64,000 nt of DNA, taken from assembly GCA_027563935.2 (NCBI GenBank), contig CM050449.1:84413178-84477177 (forward strand), given 5' to 3'. The notes under the pieces were generated by a model, which searched no databases, was not told where the DNA came from, and was given only the letters and a program-made list of their open reading frames with translations. The DNA comes from Costus lasius (lineage: Eukaryota > Streptophyta > Magnoliopsida > Zingiberales > Costaceae). Made by a program: the position numbers and the translations under genes. Positions 10,944 through 23,289 of this stretch are shown piece after piece (the first letter of the stretch is position 1; the number at the start of each line of letters is the position of its first letter).

Positions 10944-12467
10944 GTACCATTGGATCATGAAATCAATAGAACACTTAGAGTGCGCAGGAAATTGAGATTT
11001 CAAGAGACATTACCAGAAGAAATTGCAGAGATGGGAGATAATCAGAGAACGCTTAGGGACTATGCAGCCCCTAATCCTCAATAAATCCATTCTAGTATTG
11101 TTAGACCAGCGATAGAGGCTAATAACTTTGAGATTAAGCCTGCTTTTATTTCAATGATTCAACAGAACCAATTTGGAGGATCTCCTCTGGAAGATCCCAA
11201 CCAACACTTGTCTTTATTTTTGGAATTATGCGATACTATCAAAATAAATGGTGTTTCTAAAGATGCTTTGAAATTAAGGCTTTTTCCTTTTTCTCTTAGG
11301 GACCGGGCAAAGACATGACTTCATTCTCATCCAACCGGTACTTTCATAACTTGGAATCAACTGTCAAATTCCTTCTTGATGAAATACTTCCCCCCAAGCA
11401 AGACACTTCAATTGAGAAATCAAATTACAAACTTTTCACAAAAAGATGGGGAGTCATTCAGCGAGGCCTGGGAGAGATTCAATGAACTACAGCGAAAGTG
11501 TCCTCACCATGGCATTGAAGATTGGGTTTTACTACAAAATTTTTACTATGGATTATCAAATAATATCAAATTAACTGTGGATGCTGCTACAGGTGGAGCT
11601 CTTATGAGCAAAACACTAGATGCTGCCTTCAGACTGCTAGAGGAAATGGCATTGAATCACAATCAATGGACTGCTGAGAGAGGAGTACTATACAAGCCTT
11701 CTCAAGGTAAGGGTGAAAGTGATGGATGGTGATCCTTAACAGAGAAGGTACACTTTTTATGCAGCAAATTTAATTCTATGCAAACTGCCTCTAATTCTGC
11801 TATCACTTGTGAAATTTGTGGCAATGATGGTCATACTTCTGAAAATTGTAGAATTGTTGTAGACCAGGGTAATGACCATGTGAATGCCATAGGGAAATAT
11901 AATCAAGGTAGACCTAATGATCCCTATTCTAGCACTTACAACCTTGGATGGAGGAATCACCCCAACCTTTCATGGAAAAACAACAATTATGAGAGGGGAC
12001 AAACTGAGAATAAAGGATTCCAAAGGGCAAATCCTATCCAAAATCAAATCCAAAACATGGATCACAGTTCCGAGTTAAAATCCATGCTTGAATAGATGAT
12101 AGCCAGTCAAAATTAGTTTATGGCTAAGCAAGACCAACTCATGTCAAATCAAAAGAGACAAATTAAAGAATTTAAGGAAAGTTTTCATCAAATCAACTCC
12201 AGATTGGAAAGAGTAGAAGCCCACAACAAAATTCATGAAAATCAGATTGCCCAGAAAGCTAGTGTACCTTACAGACCCCCTGGGAAATTGCCTGCAAAAC
12301 TTGAGATAAACCCTAGAGAGCACTGTAATGCCATCATGACTAGAAGTGGAAAACAACTAGGAGAACCTAGAGGGAGGTTTGAAAACACTGAAAAAGGGCT
12401 TGATGATAATCAAGAGGAATTAGAGTTAGGAGAATCTTCTTCACATGAGGAATCCCAAACTTGTTTA
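10944..12467 (+). pseudogene. Athila-like gag, first part of the gag-protease frame
   Basis: A single reading frame of 508 codons without frameshifts, broken only by stops (about 11083, 11316, 11730, 12093 and 12114). It has an Athila-type gag core (AWERFNELQRKCPHHGIEDW and then FYYGLS, near 11470-11560), a CCHC zinc knuckle CEICGNDGHTSENC near 11809-11850 and a lysine- and glutamine-rich region with MTRSGKQLGE. The start codon is not fixed because upstream sequence stays open. The frame ends at the Copia-B1 insertion and continues at 33574. The protein would form particles and bind RNA. Confidence 0.85.
12463..12467 (+). repeat. TSD of Copia-B1, left copy
   Basis: GTTTA directly before the LTR. 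The right copy is at 33569-33573. Taking out B1 and one copy leaves the gag-protease frame intact. Confidence 0.92.
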
Positions 12468-13737
12468 TGTTGGTGTATATGCCCTAAGGACCAAATTCTG
12501 GTCCGTTACTTGTACTACTTGACACTGATATTTATATCATACTGGCATTGTCGTTATCATTATTTGTTTACATCTGCGAACATGTACTTATATGATAATG
12601 TCCCGAGAGACAGATTGGATCTGTGCTCAAACTATTGTCCCTAGTCAATGTACCTTAGTGGATATGGGATAGCTATGGTACTTATAAGACTGGTATATGG
12701 GCTGGTTAGGCACGAGGTGCTAACGCAGGTATATGGGTATATCAGTGGTAGATATACTGGACTGACCCGCTGTGAGGTAATGACTTGGTGTCACGAGTTA
12801 TCCTCACAAGTGATAGGAGATGCATTGATCCCTTGACTTGAGGTCATTGGCCATTCTATATGGTTAGGGATATGCTTTGATACAACCTAATGCCTTACCG
12901 TAGTTGGGAGGTAATAATGGTTGTCATTGGGCATGTCACGACCCATATGAGAAGGTCAATGCACAGACATAGGATTTTCCCCTTCCTAAGGGAAGCATGA
13001 TATTCATGGAGCTCCTCTATGGTTCTATGACTGAAAGTGTATGGCCATACCCAGGTTAGACCTGATTTAGTCATAGCCATGAGATTGGATAGAAACAAGT
13101 GGTGACACACTTGGCCAATGGGATATCAGTTCGGCAAAGAGACTGTAATGCATCTATACCTGGTTGCGATGATGGGGAAGTCGATGTCGATATCCATTCC
13201 GATGACTTGGGTAGCAGCAATGCACTGCTAGGTGCCACTCACTGCTTGTGGTGACCTTAGGTCAGCACTGCCAACGTCAGAGGAACCTACAGGGTCGCAC
13301 ACCTTGATACTCGAGTTCTCGTATTGATCGAGAAGCCTTATGATCGAGTTATTAGATAACTCGGATCTATTTGGGAAATTTCATCAGCGCCGATGGGTCT
13401 GATGAGATGGAAGAGACTTATTAGAGCCAACTTCCATTTTTGGCATATTGACCAAATTAACCATGGTTAACCAGGTTTGACCTTGGGTTAAGTTGGATTG
13501 GATCCAATGGGTTGAGTGACATGCATAATGGACATTGGGCTAGGCCCATTCTATGATTGGGCTTATTAATAAGTTAAATGGGCTTAAGGAGAAGGATGTG
13601 TAGGCGCATGGTTAACCCTAGTTAGACTAGGGTTGGCGCCTACGACACATATGGTTAATATAAGTTGATATTAATTATTTGTGGGTTATTTAATTAATTA
13701 ATTTAAATAATTGTATGGAGTCCTATTTAATAGAGCT

Positions 13738-13825
13738 GATTATTTAAATTATTAATTAGAGTCCTAATTGGATTAGGACTTGATTATTTAAATGATTAAT
13801 TAGAATCCTAATTGGATTAGGACTT
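13738..13825 (+). repeat. 44-bp tandem duplication upstream of the LTR TATA motif
   Basis: Two units, 13738-13781 and 13782-13825, differing at a few bases. Each contains the palindrome CCTAATTGGATTAGG. The 3' LTR has the same pair at 32862-32949. Position upstream of the TATA motif suggests an enhancer-like repeat; that role is inference. Confidence 0.75.
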
Positions 13826-13893
13826 AATTAAATCATTAAAATAATCCTATTCCTAATTCTTCTCCTAGCCACTACTCTAACCGCCCCTTGCTC

Positions 13894-13900
13894 TATATAA
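13894..13900 (+). promoter_or_regulatory. TATA-like motif in the Copia-B1 5' LTR
   Basis: TATATAA within GCTCTATATAATGAGCC, about 550 bp before the LTR end, conserved at 33018-33024 in the 3' LTR. It would place the transcription start near 13925. Confidence 0.5.
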
Positions 13901-14444
13901 TGAGCCCTAGCCGCCCCCTCTCATGACACACAACTTATTGAAGGCGTGAGAACAAGAGGAGGGGCGAGAGCAAGAGGAGCAAGAGGAGTTGGCGCATCTC
14001 TTCATCAACCAAGCTGCAAGCACTTCTTCTTCTTCATCCTTGGCGCTTCTTCTATTGAAGGTGGTGCAAGTGTGCCTTGTGCTTGGCGGCATCTCCCTCC
14101 TCCTTCTTCATCCTTGGCGCATATACCTTGGAGGTGGCGCAAGTTGAGAAGAAGGTGACCAAAGGCTTGGATCTTCTTCCCAAGGCTAGCACCGGGCGTG
14201 GTAGAAGAGGACTCGAGGTGATCCGTGTGTGTGAGACTGCAGAGGGCGCACGCTTGGGCGCCTACTTCGACATCAGCCTCGCCTTGCTCAAGGTATTTTC
14301 TATCTCATCGTGTCGACTCTTTCGCATGCGATCTTCACTGGGTTTTTGGGACTGGCCTATTTCGGGGATATTCTTCCGCTGCGCAATGTATTTGTGTCCA
14401 TAAAGCTATGAAAAATTGTAAAATATCCCCGGGGTTTCCCAACA

Positions 14445-16034
14445 GTGGTATCAGAGGGACTTGCAAAACTCGAACGATGTTTTTCATGCTTTTCATACTA
14501 ACATGCCATATTTCAATTTTTGAAATTGTATGATGCATGGCGCACGGTTTTTCTAAAGTAGAAAAATTAGGGTTTCTTGTTTCTATCACCTTTTCAATCT
14601 CTATTGGATTTTTGGGTTATTTTTCTTGCATGATTTAAGGATCAAAGGCGCACGTGGTTTTGTCAAGTAGGACGGGCATTGTGTCTTCGGACTTGCCGAG
14701 TCTCTTGATTTGACAAAATTACCAACTGCGAGGATCTTTGAAATCATCATGGAAATTAATCGCGAATAACTAAAAGATTTGTGAGAAGAAGATGAGGAAA
14801 AGAAACTGGTTTTATGAAAAAGTAAAATTTCAGATTTTATGTTTTTCATGAGCATGTAGAATTGCATGTGTAAATACCTTGATTGTGCATAATGTTGTGA
14901 TCATGGGTCAAGCCCCCTTGCATGCCTGTGTTGTATCCTTGTGCGGCCTGTGTGCCATCTTTTTCTTTATTTTTGTAAAAGTAAGATGAAGATTAAGGGA
15001 AGGAGCTTGGTGGCGCATCTTGGATGGTGGCGCAACAAGCACCCTACTTGGATTGGTGGCGCATGCAAGATGGTGCAAGCTTGCTTGGTGGCGCAAGCAT
15101 AGCATGGCCGAGCCTTAGGGCTTGTGAGCTAGCTATGTTGGACCTTGCAAGATGGCGATTCACCCTTGGAGGACCTTGGAGCCAACCTTGAAGTTCAAAA
15201 TAGAGGTCGGCTAGGTTAGGGTATAGTTCTTGGGGCTTGAGTCCTAGGTCAAGAGTTGAACCTCTTTCTTGGCATGGGTTGGTTCAATGTCTTGAATAGG
15301 TCATGATCACATCATTCTTTTACTGTTTTCAAACATATCTGCTAAAGCATGCCTATGATGTTTTATCATTATGTTATCACTATAGGATTGCATGCCTATA
15401 ATGCAAGACAAAAGATAAAACTAAATGAGACCTCAAAAACTCTCATTCTAAATATCAAGTCTAGTAGCCTTCTAATGCGTAGCCCTCATCAAGCTATCGA
15501 TCAGTGGTGTTGTGAACTGTTTCCCACCCTCGTGGGATACACCCACTTATCTTTAGAAAGTGTGTGGTGGCAATGGTTTCCCCAGTCCGTTTTAACCGGG
15601 CGCGCCTTCGCAAGGAAACTCGTTGGCCCTGGGCATAACGGTTAGGAATGGACTTGACTAGAAGTTCATATGTGCTGGGCACATGATGAAAGTCTAGAGG
15701 CATCATTGAGAGGTTAGGGTTTCATGCTGTATCCAGCCCTCGCTGGACATGAAATGCCTAGACTGTTTCAATAAGGGGAATTATTTGGAGTAATCGGCCG
15801 GCGTGCCCACCTTAGGAAGCATGGGTCACTTTGTGCATCTCATCCCACCCTCGTGGGACGCGAAGCCTCATGTGAAATAAGGATCCCATCTCACTAGGAA
15901 GTCTTTATCTTCCCGATTGACTTTGTGGGTTGTCAATTCGATTAAAATAGTGGGAGCCATGATCATTTAAAATAAGTCCAGTTTAAATGATTTGAAGTAG
16001 TACTAATCTGCTGTTTCTTGACTGTTGTAGAACA
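14445..16034 (+). other. Copia-B1 5' leader with primer binding site
   Basis: The primer binding site TGGTATCAGAGG is at 14446-14457 (initiator Met tRNA). The leader has no believable coding frame. Three 16-nt hairpins with identical CCTC loops stand at 15522-15537, 15732-15747 and 15843-15858. The rest, about 1.1 kb after the primer binding site, shows no recognisable feature. Confidence 0.8.
15522..15858 (+). other. Three-hairpin cluster in the Copia-B1 leader
   Basis: TCCCACCCTCGTGGGA (15522), TCCAGCCCTCGCTGGA (15732) and TCCCACCCTCGTGGGA (15843): six-pair stems with a fixed CCTC loop. Their spacing (210 and 111 bp) matches hairpins 1, 2 and 4 of the Copia-A leaders (209 and 114 bp in A3), although stems and loops differ in sequence. 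Confidence 0.65.
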
Positions 16035-18125
16035 ATGGCATCGAACAATAGCGGTTGGTCACTGCGATCTATCCTGGAAAAGGACAAGTTGGTTGGATCC
16101 AACTTGATGGATTGGTATATCAACTTGAGAATTATACTCAAGCTTGAGAAGAAGCTCTATGTCCTTGAGCAGCCTATTCTTGAGCCACTTCCATGCTCGG
16201 CCTCAGCAGCTGAGAAGGATGCTTATGATAAGCATCAGGCTGATACTTTGGAGGTTGCACAATTGATGCTAACCAACATGTCACCCGAGCTTCGAGGGCA
16301 ATATGAATTAAAGAGTGCTTCTGAGATTATTTCTAATCTAAAGCAGCTCTTTGATGAATTGGTTAGGCTCAATCCTCCTAAAGTAGAAATTCAGTATGTT
16401 GAGCCAAAAGGCTTGACTAAGGAACTGAAAATAAAGATGGAAAGGCTTAGGAATAACAAGTGCTATTCATGTGGAGGGCCACCTCACATGTTAAAGGACA
16501 ATGTGCGACTTCAGAATGGGAAGAAGAGAAGCAAGGCTTCGTCTTCATGCTCAGGTATTTATGTTACTGAAGTCAACCTTTCTACTTCTATGAGATGGGT
16601 ATTGGATACCGCATGTGGAGCCCATATTTGTACAAATATGCAGGGGATCAAGAAAAGTAGATTGGTGCGGCCTGGAGAGATTGACCTACGAGTTGGAAAC
16701 GAGGCACAGGTTGCTGCTGTTGCTGTAGGAGTTTTGACTCTCTCCCTGCCTTCTGGACTTCTGTTGGAGTTAGATCATTGCTATTATGTACCTTCCCTTA
16801 CCAAAAACATAGTATCTATTCCTTGCTTGGCAAGGAAAAGATTTAAATTTGAAATAAAAGAGGACTCTTGTTCTTTATCGTTTGCAAATGTGTTTTATGG
16901 GAAGGGTACATTATGCAATGGTCTATATGTGTTGGATATGGATAACTCTATATGTAACATAAATAATAAAAGGACTAAACTGAGTGGTTTAGTTGGTGCT
17001 TTCCTATGGCATTGTCGATTAGCCCATATAAACAAGAATCGCATTCAACAATTCCATGCAAATGGATTGTTAGATTCAAGTTCCTTGGAGGAATTTGATA
17101 CTTGTGAGCTTTGTTTATTAGGGAAAATGACAAAGGCGCCCTTCACCAAGACAAGTGAGAGGGCAGGAGGTTTATTGGACCTTATATACAGTGATGTGTG
17201 TGGACCATTCAATAAATAAGCCAAAGGAGGACACAACAACTTCGTTACCTTTACTGATGATTTCAGTAGGTATGGTTATGTCTACTTGATGAGACATAAA
17301 TCTGAATCCTTTGAGAAATTCAAGGAATTCAAGAATGAAGTAGAGAACCAGCTTGGTAGATCCATTAAGGCTCTTCGATCAGATTGTGGTGGAGAGTACC
17401 TGAGTGGTGAGTTCCTTGACTATCTAAAAGAGTGTGGGTTTCTATCTTAACTCACTCCGCCTGGAACACCTCAATGGAATGGTGTGTCTGAAAGGAGAAA
17501 TCGAACTCTGTTGGACATGGTTCGATGTATGATGAGTCATGCAACTCTACCTCCCTCATTCCGGGGACATGCACTAGAGACAGCTTCTCTAATACTGAAT
17601 AACGTTCCATCTAAGAGTGTCTCAAAGATTCCATACGAGGTATGGAGTGGGAGACACCCTAATCTATCTTTTATCAAGATCTAGGGATGCGAGGCATATG
17701 TCAAGCGTCAGGATTCTAGCAAGCTAGAACCTAGATCTGATAAATGTGTGTTTGTGGGGTACCCTAAGGAAACTAAGGGTTACGACTTCTATGTTCCCAC
17801 CGAGAACAAAGTTTTTGTTGCTCCGGGTGCTGTCTTTCTAGAGAAAGAATTTCTCATGAAAGAAGTTAGTGGGAGGAAGTTTGACTTGGATGAGGTCCAA
17901 GTGCAACCACAAGACATAGAGATGGAACCTGAGCCACCTGTACCAGTTGCTAGGCAACCTGAGGCTCAGACACAGGCCCTACATAGGTCTGGGAGAATTC
18001 GTCATGCACCTAAGAGGTATGGGTCGCTGCCAACCCAACATGACGGAATCTCCATCATTGAGGATGAACCCAGGACTTATGATGAGGCGGTCAGTGGACC
18101 GGACTCCGAGAGATGGCTTGAGGCC
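16035..18125 (+). pseudogene. Copia-B1 gag, protease and integrase
   Basis: The ATG at 16035 opens a 394-codon frame to the stop at 17217-17219. The gag is about 97 residues shorter than that of Copia-A: the zinc knuckle starts at residue 143 rather than 240 and reads CYSCGGPPHMLKDN, lacking the last cysteine. Protease centre DTACGAHIC and the integrase zinc-binding residues follow. After 17219 the same domain continues with stops near 17448 and 17682: SDCGGEY and SERRNRTLL hold the second Asp and the Glu of the integrase triad. The frame reaches the linker before reverse transcriptase and is cut by Copia-B2 at 18126. Confidence 0.88.
17867..18125 (+). repeat. 259-bp target duplication flanking Copia-B2, left copy
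   Basis: Repeated at 29797-30055 with four differences found by eye. Both copies are B1 pol sequence between integrase and reverse transcriptase. The left copy ends exactly where the B2 LTR begins. Confidence 0.88.
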
Positions 18126-20217
18126 TGTTGGGAAACCCCGGGGACATTTTACAATTTTCAGAGTCAAGGACATACATTTTACGCAGCGGAAGAATGTCCC
18201 CGAAACAAGCCGGTCCCAAAAACCCAGTGAAGATCTCTTGCGAGGGGGTCGACACGATGTGATAGTAAGTACCTTTAAGCAATTAGAAGCCGATGTCGAT
18301 GAAGGCGCCCAAGTGTTCGCCCTCTGCAGTCTCGCACACACGGATTCCTCAAGTTTTCTTCTTCCTCGCCCGGTGCTAGCCTCGGGAAGAAGATCCATGC
18401 CTTAGGAGAGTTCTCCAAGCAACTTGCGCCACCACCAAGATGTGATGCGCCAAGGAGATGGAAGGAGAAGGGAACGCCGCAAGCCTTCTTGTCCCTTTGC
18501 GCCAAGGAAAGGAAGAGGAGAAGCATGCTTGCGCCCTTGATGGAAGAAGAAGAGCTTCAAGCTCTCCAAGCCGTCGCCCTCTAATGCTTCACGCCTCCAA
18601 GGAATTAGCATCAAGAAGAGAAGGGGCGGCAAGGGCTTATTTATAGGAGCAAGAGGCGGTTAGGGGAGAAAGGCAAGTGTTGACAATTAGGGCATGATTC
18701 CAGGAGATTATTTAATCAAGTATACTGATTAAATCTCCACTCCCATATGCGCTTAAGACTTGCCAAAGCAAGTATCAGCCATATGCGCCCATATCATGCC
18801 ATATGAGGCATTAATCCCATCTATGCGCCTAGACCTAGTCAAGGCAATATAATGGATTGCCTAATATGGCTTGGGCGCAAGTCCTAATCCAATTAGGACT
18901 CTAATTATGTTAATAATCAGCCCACAATTGTCAAACACAATCCAATCAATTATCTTGGGTGATTTATTCAAATCCAATTTGATTTAATCACCTAGGAGAT
19001 ACCAAACAAGGCATAGGCGCAAATTCTAGTCCAACTAGAATCCCATATGCGCCTATCCTATTAATTCATCCCCATTATACCCTTCAAGCCTCATAGCCCT
19101 TCAATACAACTTATTAGCAAGCCCAACTAAACAATGGGCCAAGCCTAAAGTCCATTATGCATGTTAACCAAGCTATTGGATCCAATCCAATTTAACCCAT
19201 GGTCAAATGAGGTTAACCATGGTTAATTTGATCAATATGCTAAAAATGGAAGTTGGCTCCAATAAGTTTCTTCCATCTCATCAGGCCCATTTGGCGCTGA
19301 TGAAATCTCCCAAATAGATCCGAGTTATCCAATAACTCGATCTAAAGGCTACCCGATCAATATGAAAACTCGAGTATCAAGGTGTGCGACCCTGTAGGTT
19401 CCTCTAACGCTGGCAGTGCTAACCAAAGGTCATCACAAGCAGTGAGTGGCACCTAGCAGTGCATCGCTGCTACCCAGGTCATTGGAATGGATATCGACAT
19501 CGACATCCCCATCATCGCAACTAGGTACAGATGCATTACAGTCTCTTTGCCGAACTGATATCCGATTGGACAAGTGTGTCACCACTTGTTTTCACCCAAT
19601 CACATGGTTATGACTAAATCAGTTTTTCACCTGGGTATGGCCATACACTTTCAGTCATAGAACCATAGAGGAGCTCCATGGATATCATGCTTCCCTAAGG
19701 AAGGGGCAAATCCTGTGTCTGTCCATTGACCTTCTCATATGGGTCGTGACATGCTCAATGACAACCGTTATGACCTCCCAACTACGGCGAGGTGTTAGGT
19801 TGTATCAAAGCAAGTCCCTAACCATATAGAATGGTCAATGACCTCAAGTCAAGGGATCAATGCATCTCCTGTCACTTGTGAGGATAACTCATGACACCAA
19901 GTCATAGCCTCACAGCGGGTCTATCCAGTATATCCTCCAATGATATACACATGTGTCTGCGTTAGCACCACGTGCCTAACCAGCCCACATACCAGTCTCA
20001 CAAGTACCAGAGCTGTCCCATATCCACTCAGGTACATTGACTGGGGACAATCATTTGAGCACAGATCCAATCTGTCTCCAGGGACATTATCATGTAAGTA
20101 CACAATCGTAGGTGTAGACAAACAATGATAACGACAATGCCAGAAAGATATATGAATATCAGAGTTAAGTAGTACAAAGATGGACCAAAACTAGGTCCTA
20201 GGGCATATACACCAACA
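18126..20217 (-). repeat. Copia-B2 3' LTR (2092 bp)
   Basis: Both termini are complete (TG...CA). It is followed, reading on the minus strand from the pol side, by a polypurine tract at 20218-20235 (AGTGCAAGTGGGAGATT on the minus strand). It has a minus-strand TATA-like TATAAATA at 18638-18645. It is highly similar to 27769-29796. Confidence 0.9.
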
Positions 20218-20238
20218 ATCTCCCACTTGCACTAAGAC

Positions 20239-21037
20239 CTAGAGGTTGAGCAACCTCAACCCCATATCTCTAGTACTACCATCATGCTTCAGCTGCGCCA
20301 AAGCCTTGGTCAGTGGGTCGGCTAGATTGCTCTTTGTGTCAACTCTGCTAATCTTGACATCACCTCGATCAATGATCTCTCTGATCAGGCGAAATCTCCT
20401 GAGTATGTGTTTGGACCTTTGATGAGACCGTGGTTCCTTAACATGTGCAGTTCCCATTGTTGTCATAGTAGAGCTCAATGGGATCCATTGCACTTGGAAC
20501 CACCTGAAGTTCAGAAAAGAACTTCCTGATCCAAACGGCTTCATTGGCTGCCTCAGAAGCAACCACATACTCAGCTTCGGTTGTAGAATTAGCTATGGTG
20601 GATTGCTTGAAGCTCTTTCAGCATACAGCACCTCCAACCATCTTAAACAAATAGCTGGTCTGCGATCTGAAGTCGTCAGGATCAGACTGGAATGACTCAT
20701 CAGTGAAGCCCTGCACACTGAGCTCTTCCAGTCCCCGTAGACCATACAGAATAAATCCTTAGTCCTTTTCAGGAAACTCAAGGATATTCTTTACAGCCAC
20801 CCAGTGCTGCAAACCTGGATTGGATTGGTATCGGCTGGTTATGCTTACAGCATAACCCACATCTGGTCTAGTACACAGCATTGCATACATGATTGATCCC
20901 ATTGCCGAAGCATAGGGAATTCGACTCATGTTATCCCTCTCAGCCCGTGTTGTAGGACACTGGCGCTTTGAGAGAGTAAGGCCATCTCTCACTGGAAGGT
21001 ATCCTTTCTTGGATTGCTCCAAGTTGAACCTCTCCAG
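20239..21037 (-). pseudogene. Copia-B2 reverse transcriptase C-terminus and RNase H
   Basis: On the minus strand the frame runs from the segment after the reverse transcriptase palm (LEQSKKGYLPVRDGL) through the CTRPDVGYAVSITSRYQ region to the RNase H tail with KEPRSHQRSKHILRRF and NLADPLTKALAQ. It is broken by frameshifts near 20590 and 20760. It is separated from the rest of the reverse transcriptase by the solo LTR. It is homologous to B1 30740-31571. Confidence 0.82.
21033..21037 (-). repeat. TSD of solo LTR, left copy
   Basis: TCCAG here and TCTAG at 23285-23289: a 5-bp TSD with one substitution. Confidence 0.75.
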
Positions 21038-23284
21038 TGTTAGGGAATGCCGGGTGTAATTTAAAATTTTGCAGTCCCAGGACGCAGCAGAAGAAGCATT
21101 ACACCCGAAACACATTCCTATCCCAAGGATCCATGCGAGAGAGAAGACACAAGGATGTGTTAGAGATGTACCTCTTTTGCTTGTCTAGACGTCGAAGCCA
21201 TGTTGAAGGCGCCCAAGTGTTCGCGCTCTACAAGTATCCACGCGTCGACTCCTTGATCATTGCTCCCTTCCACGCTTGGTGCTAGCCTCGGGAAGAGAAT
21301 CAAGCCTTAGGGTATCTTTACTTCTCTTGCGCCACCTCCAAGATGAAAGCGCCAAGAGGAGATGAGGAGGAAGATGATGCCGCCAAGTTGCTTCCTTTCT
21401 TCTTCTTTGCTTGCGCCACCTTCAAGCAAGGTGCGCCTATGGCCAAGGAAGGGAGAGAGCTTATGGCAAGGAGATGCCACCAAGCACTAAGAGTCCTTGC
21501 GCCAAGAAGAGAGGGAGAGGAAGAAATTGCGGCTCCAAGGAAGAAGTTTGCGCCAAGCTTTGATGTTGTCGCCCTTTGCCCTTACTTTCGCCCCTCTATG
21601 TGTGTTCACGTCTCCAAGAATTCATCATATAGAGAGGGCGACAATGGGTCCTATAAATAGGACTAGAGGTGGTTTGAGCAAGGGCTAGGATCATGCCAAG
21701 TGTATGGCTAGGATGAGGTGTCTTGAAGTAAGGAAAGTCTCCAAGACTTTACCATAAACCTCATTCAACCTTTCCATAAAAGTCTAAACACTATATCAGC
21801 CCAAGACATGCCTCAAATGCATTCTTACCATCAAAGGCTAAGTGGCTAGGCGCAACATGCATGAGGAGTTTCGGCTAGGGTAAGGGTTTTGGGAGAAACT
21901 AGGGTTTGAGGTAAGGTAAGTCTCTAAGACATTACTATATACTTCTTCCCTATGTCCATATGCACCTAGGAACTTCCCATAAAAGTTCTCAAGCCATATC
22001 AGCCCCAAGACTTACCTTAGAGGCAAGTATTCCATCCAAGGAAGAAGGGCTAGGCGCCCTTTACTTCCATAATGAAGCAAAGGCGCCTCCCTCACCCAAT
22101 TATGCCCCTAGGCGCCAATGGGGTGAGGATTCTCCCCATTATACCCTTTTAAGCCAATTCCTCTTCATGACAACTAATTATTGGGCCTCATTGGATAATG
22201 AGCTAGCCCAAACTTCATAGCGTGGGTTGATTAAGCCATTGGATCTAATCCAATGCAACCCTAATCCAAATGTGACCAATCTAGGTCAATTTCGGGTCAA
22301 CCTACCAAAAATGAAGTTTGGCTCCAATAACTTTCTTCCGACTCATCAGGCCCATTGGCGCTGATGAAATCTTCCAAATTGATCCAAGTTATCCAATAAC
22401 TTGATCCTAAGGCTTCTGAATAAAGCAACGTCAAGAGTCTATTGCGTGTGACCCCATAGGATCCATATGACGATGGCAATGATGTAAACATCATAAGTAG
22501 TGAGGGGTATCTAGCAACACATCACTACTACCCATGTCATAGGACTTAAGTCATTATGGCAACAACTCCTAACAAACAACGAGGATTCCTTTTGCATTAC
22601 AGATCCCTTTGCCTAAGCTGATATCCTGCCATTGGATTAGTCTCAAGTTTATTATCCAATGCATTGGTCATGACTCAACAAGTGTGGCCACACTCTCCTG
22701 TCATGCACCAATAAGGTGGGGCGCCCCGAGTGGATATCATGCTTCCAATAAGGAAGGGGCAAATCCTACTATTGGTCATCCATTTCTCTACATGACTTAT
22801 GACATGCCCAATGACAGTCATTTTGATCTCCCAATTACGGAGAGACGTAAGACTGTATTAAGGCACACCCATCATCAAATCTAGACATGAATACCTCAAG
22901 TCTAAAGATCAATGCAAACCTCTTGTATGTGAGATTGACTTGTTGACTAGACAAGTCAATCCTCACGGTGGATCACTCCAGTGCATCCAATGCACCTGTA
23001 TGTCTGCGTTACTGTGCCCCGCACCTAACCAGCCCATACACCAGTCTCACATGTACCAAAGCTGTCCCATATCTGCTAAGGTACCTTGTCTGGGGATAGC
23101 TTATGAGAATGGATCCAATCCAAACTCCTGGGACATTATTTATGCAACTCAATACATCAACGCAGGTAGAGAAGTCTGCATAATAACGACCATGCCTATA
23201 TAAAGAGTAATAGTTCTATCAAAGTACATTCAAACAATGCCTGACCATGTCCATACATTGGTCTTTAGGGCATATACACCAACA
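21038..23284 (-). repeat. Solo copia-type LTR (2247 bp)
   Basis: Minus-strand LTR starting TGTTGGTGTATATGCCC (at 23284) and ending in CA at 21038, with no internal region and a near-perfect 5-bp TSD. It splits the reverse transcriptase of Copia-B2. The terminus resembles those of the B family, but the body differs, so it is a third related family. A solo LTR is normally left by recombination between the two LTRs of a full element. Its small ORFs are not conserved proteins. Confidence 0.88.
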
Positions 23285-23289
23285 TCTAG

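Larger units (their letters stand above)
12468..14444 (+). repeat. Copia-B1 5' LTR (1977 bp)
   Basis: Starts TGTTGGTG and ends CCCAACA before the primer binding site. It aligns with 31593-33568 (1976 bp) with scattered substitutions. It carries a 44-bp tandem duplication at 13738-13825 and a TATA-like motif at 13894-13900. ORFs at 13946-14533 are not conserved proteins but lie in the GCGCC-rich 3' part of the LTR. Confidence 0.92.

Noticed and set aside
13907..14589. Overlapping ORFs of 60-108 codons on both strands in the B1 LTR
   Set aside because: They lie wholly in LTR sequence, occur on both strands at once and reappear at 33031-33598 only because the two LTRs are copies.
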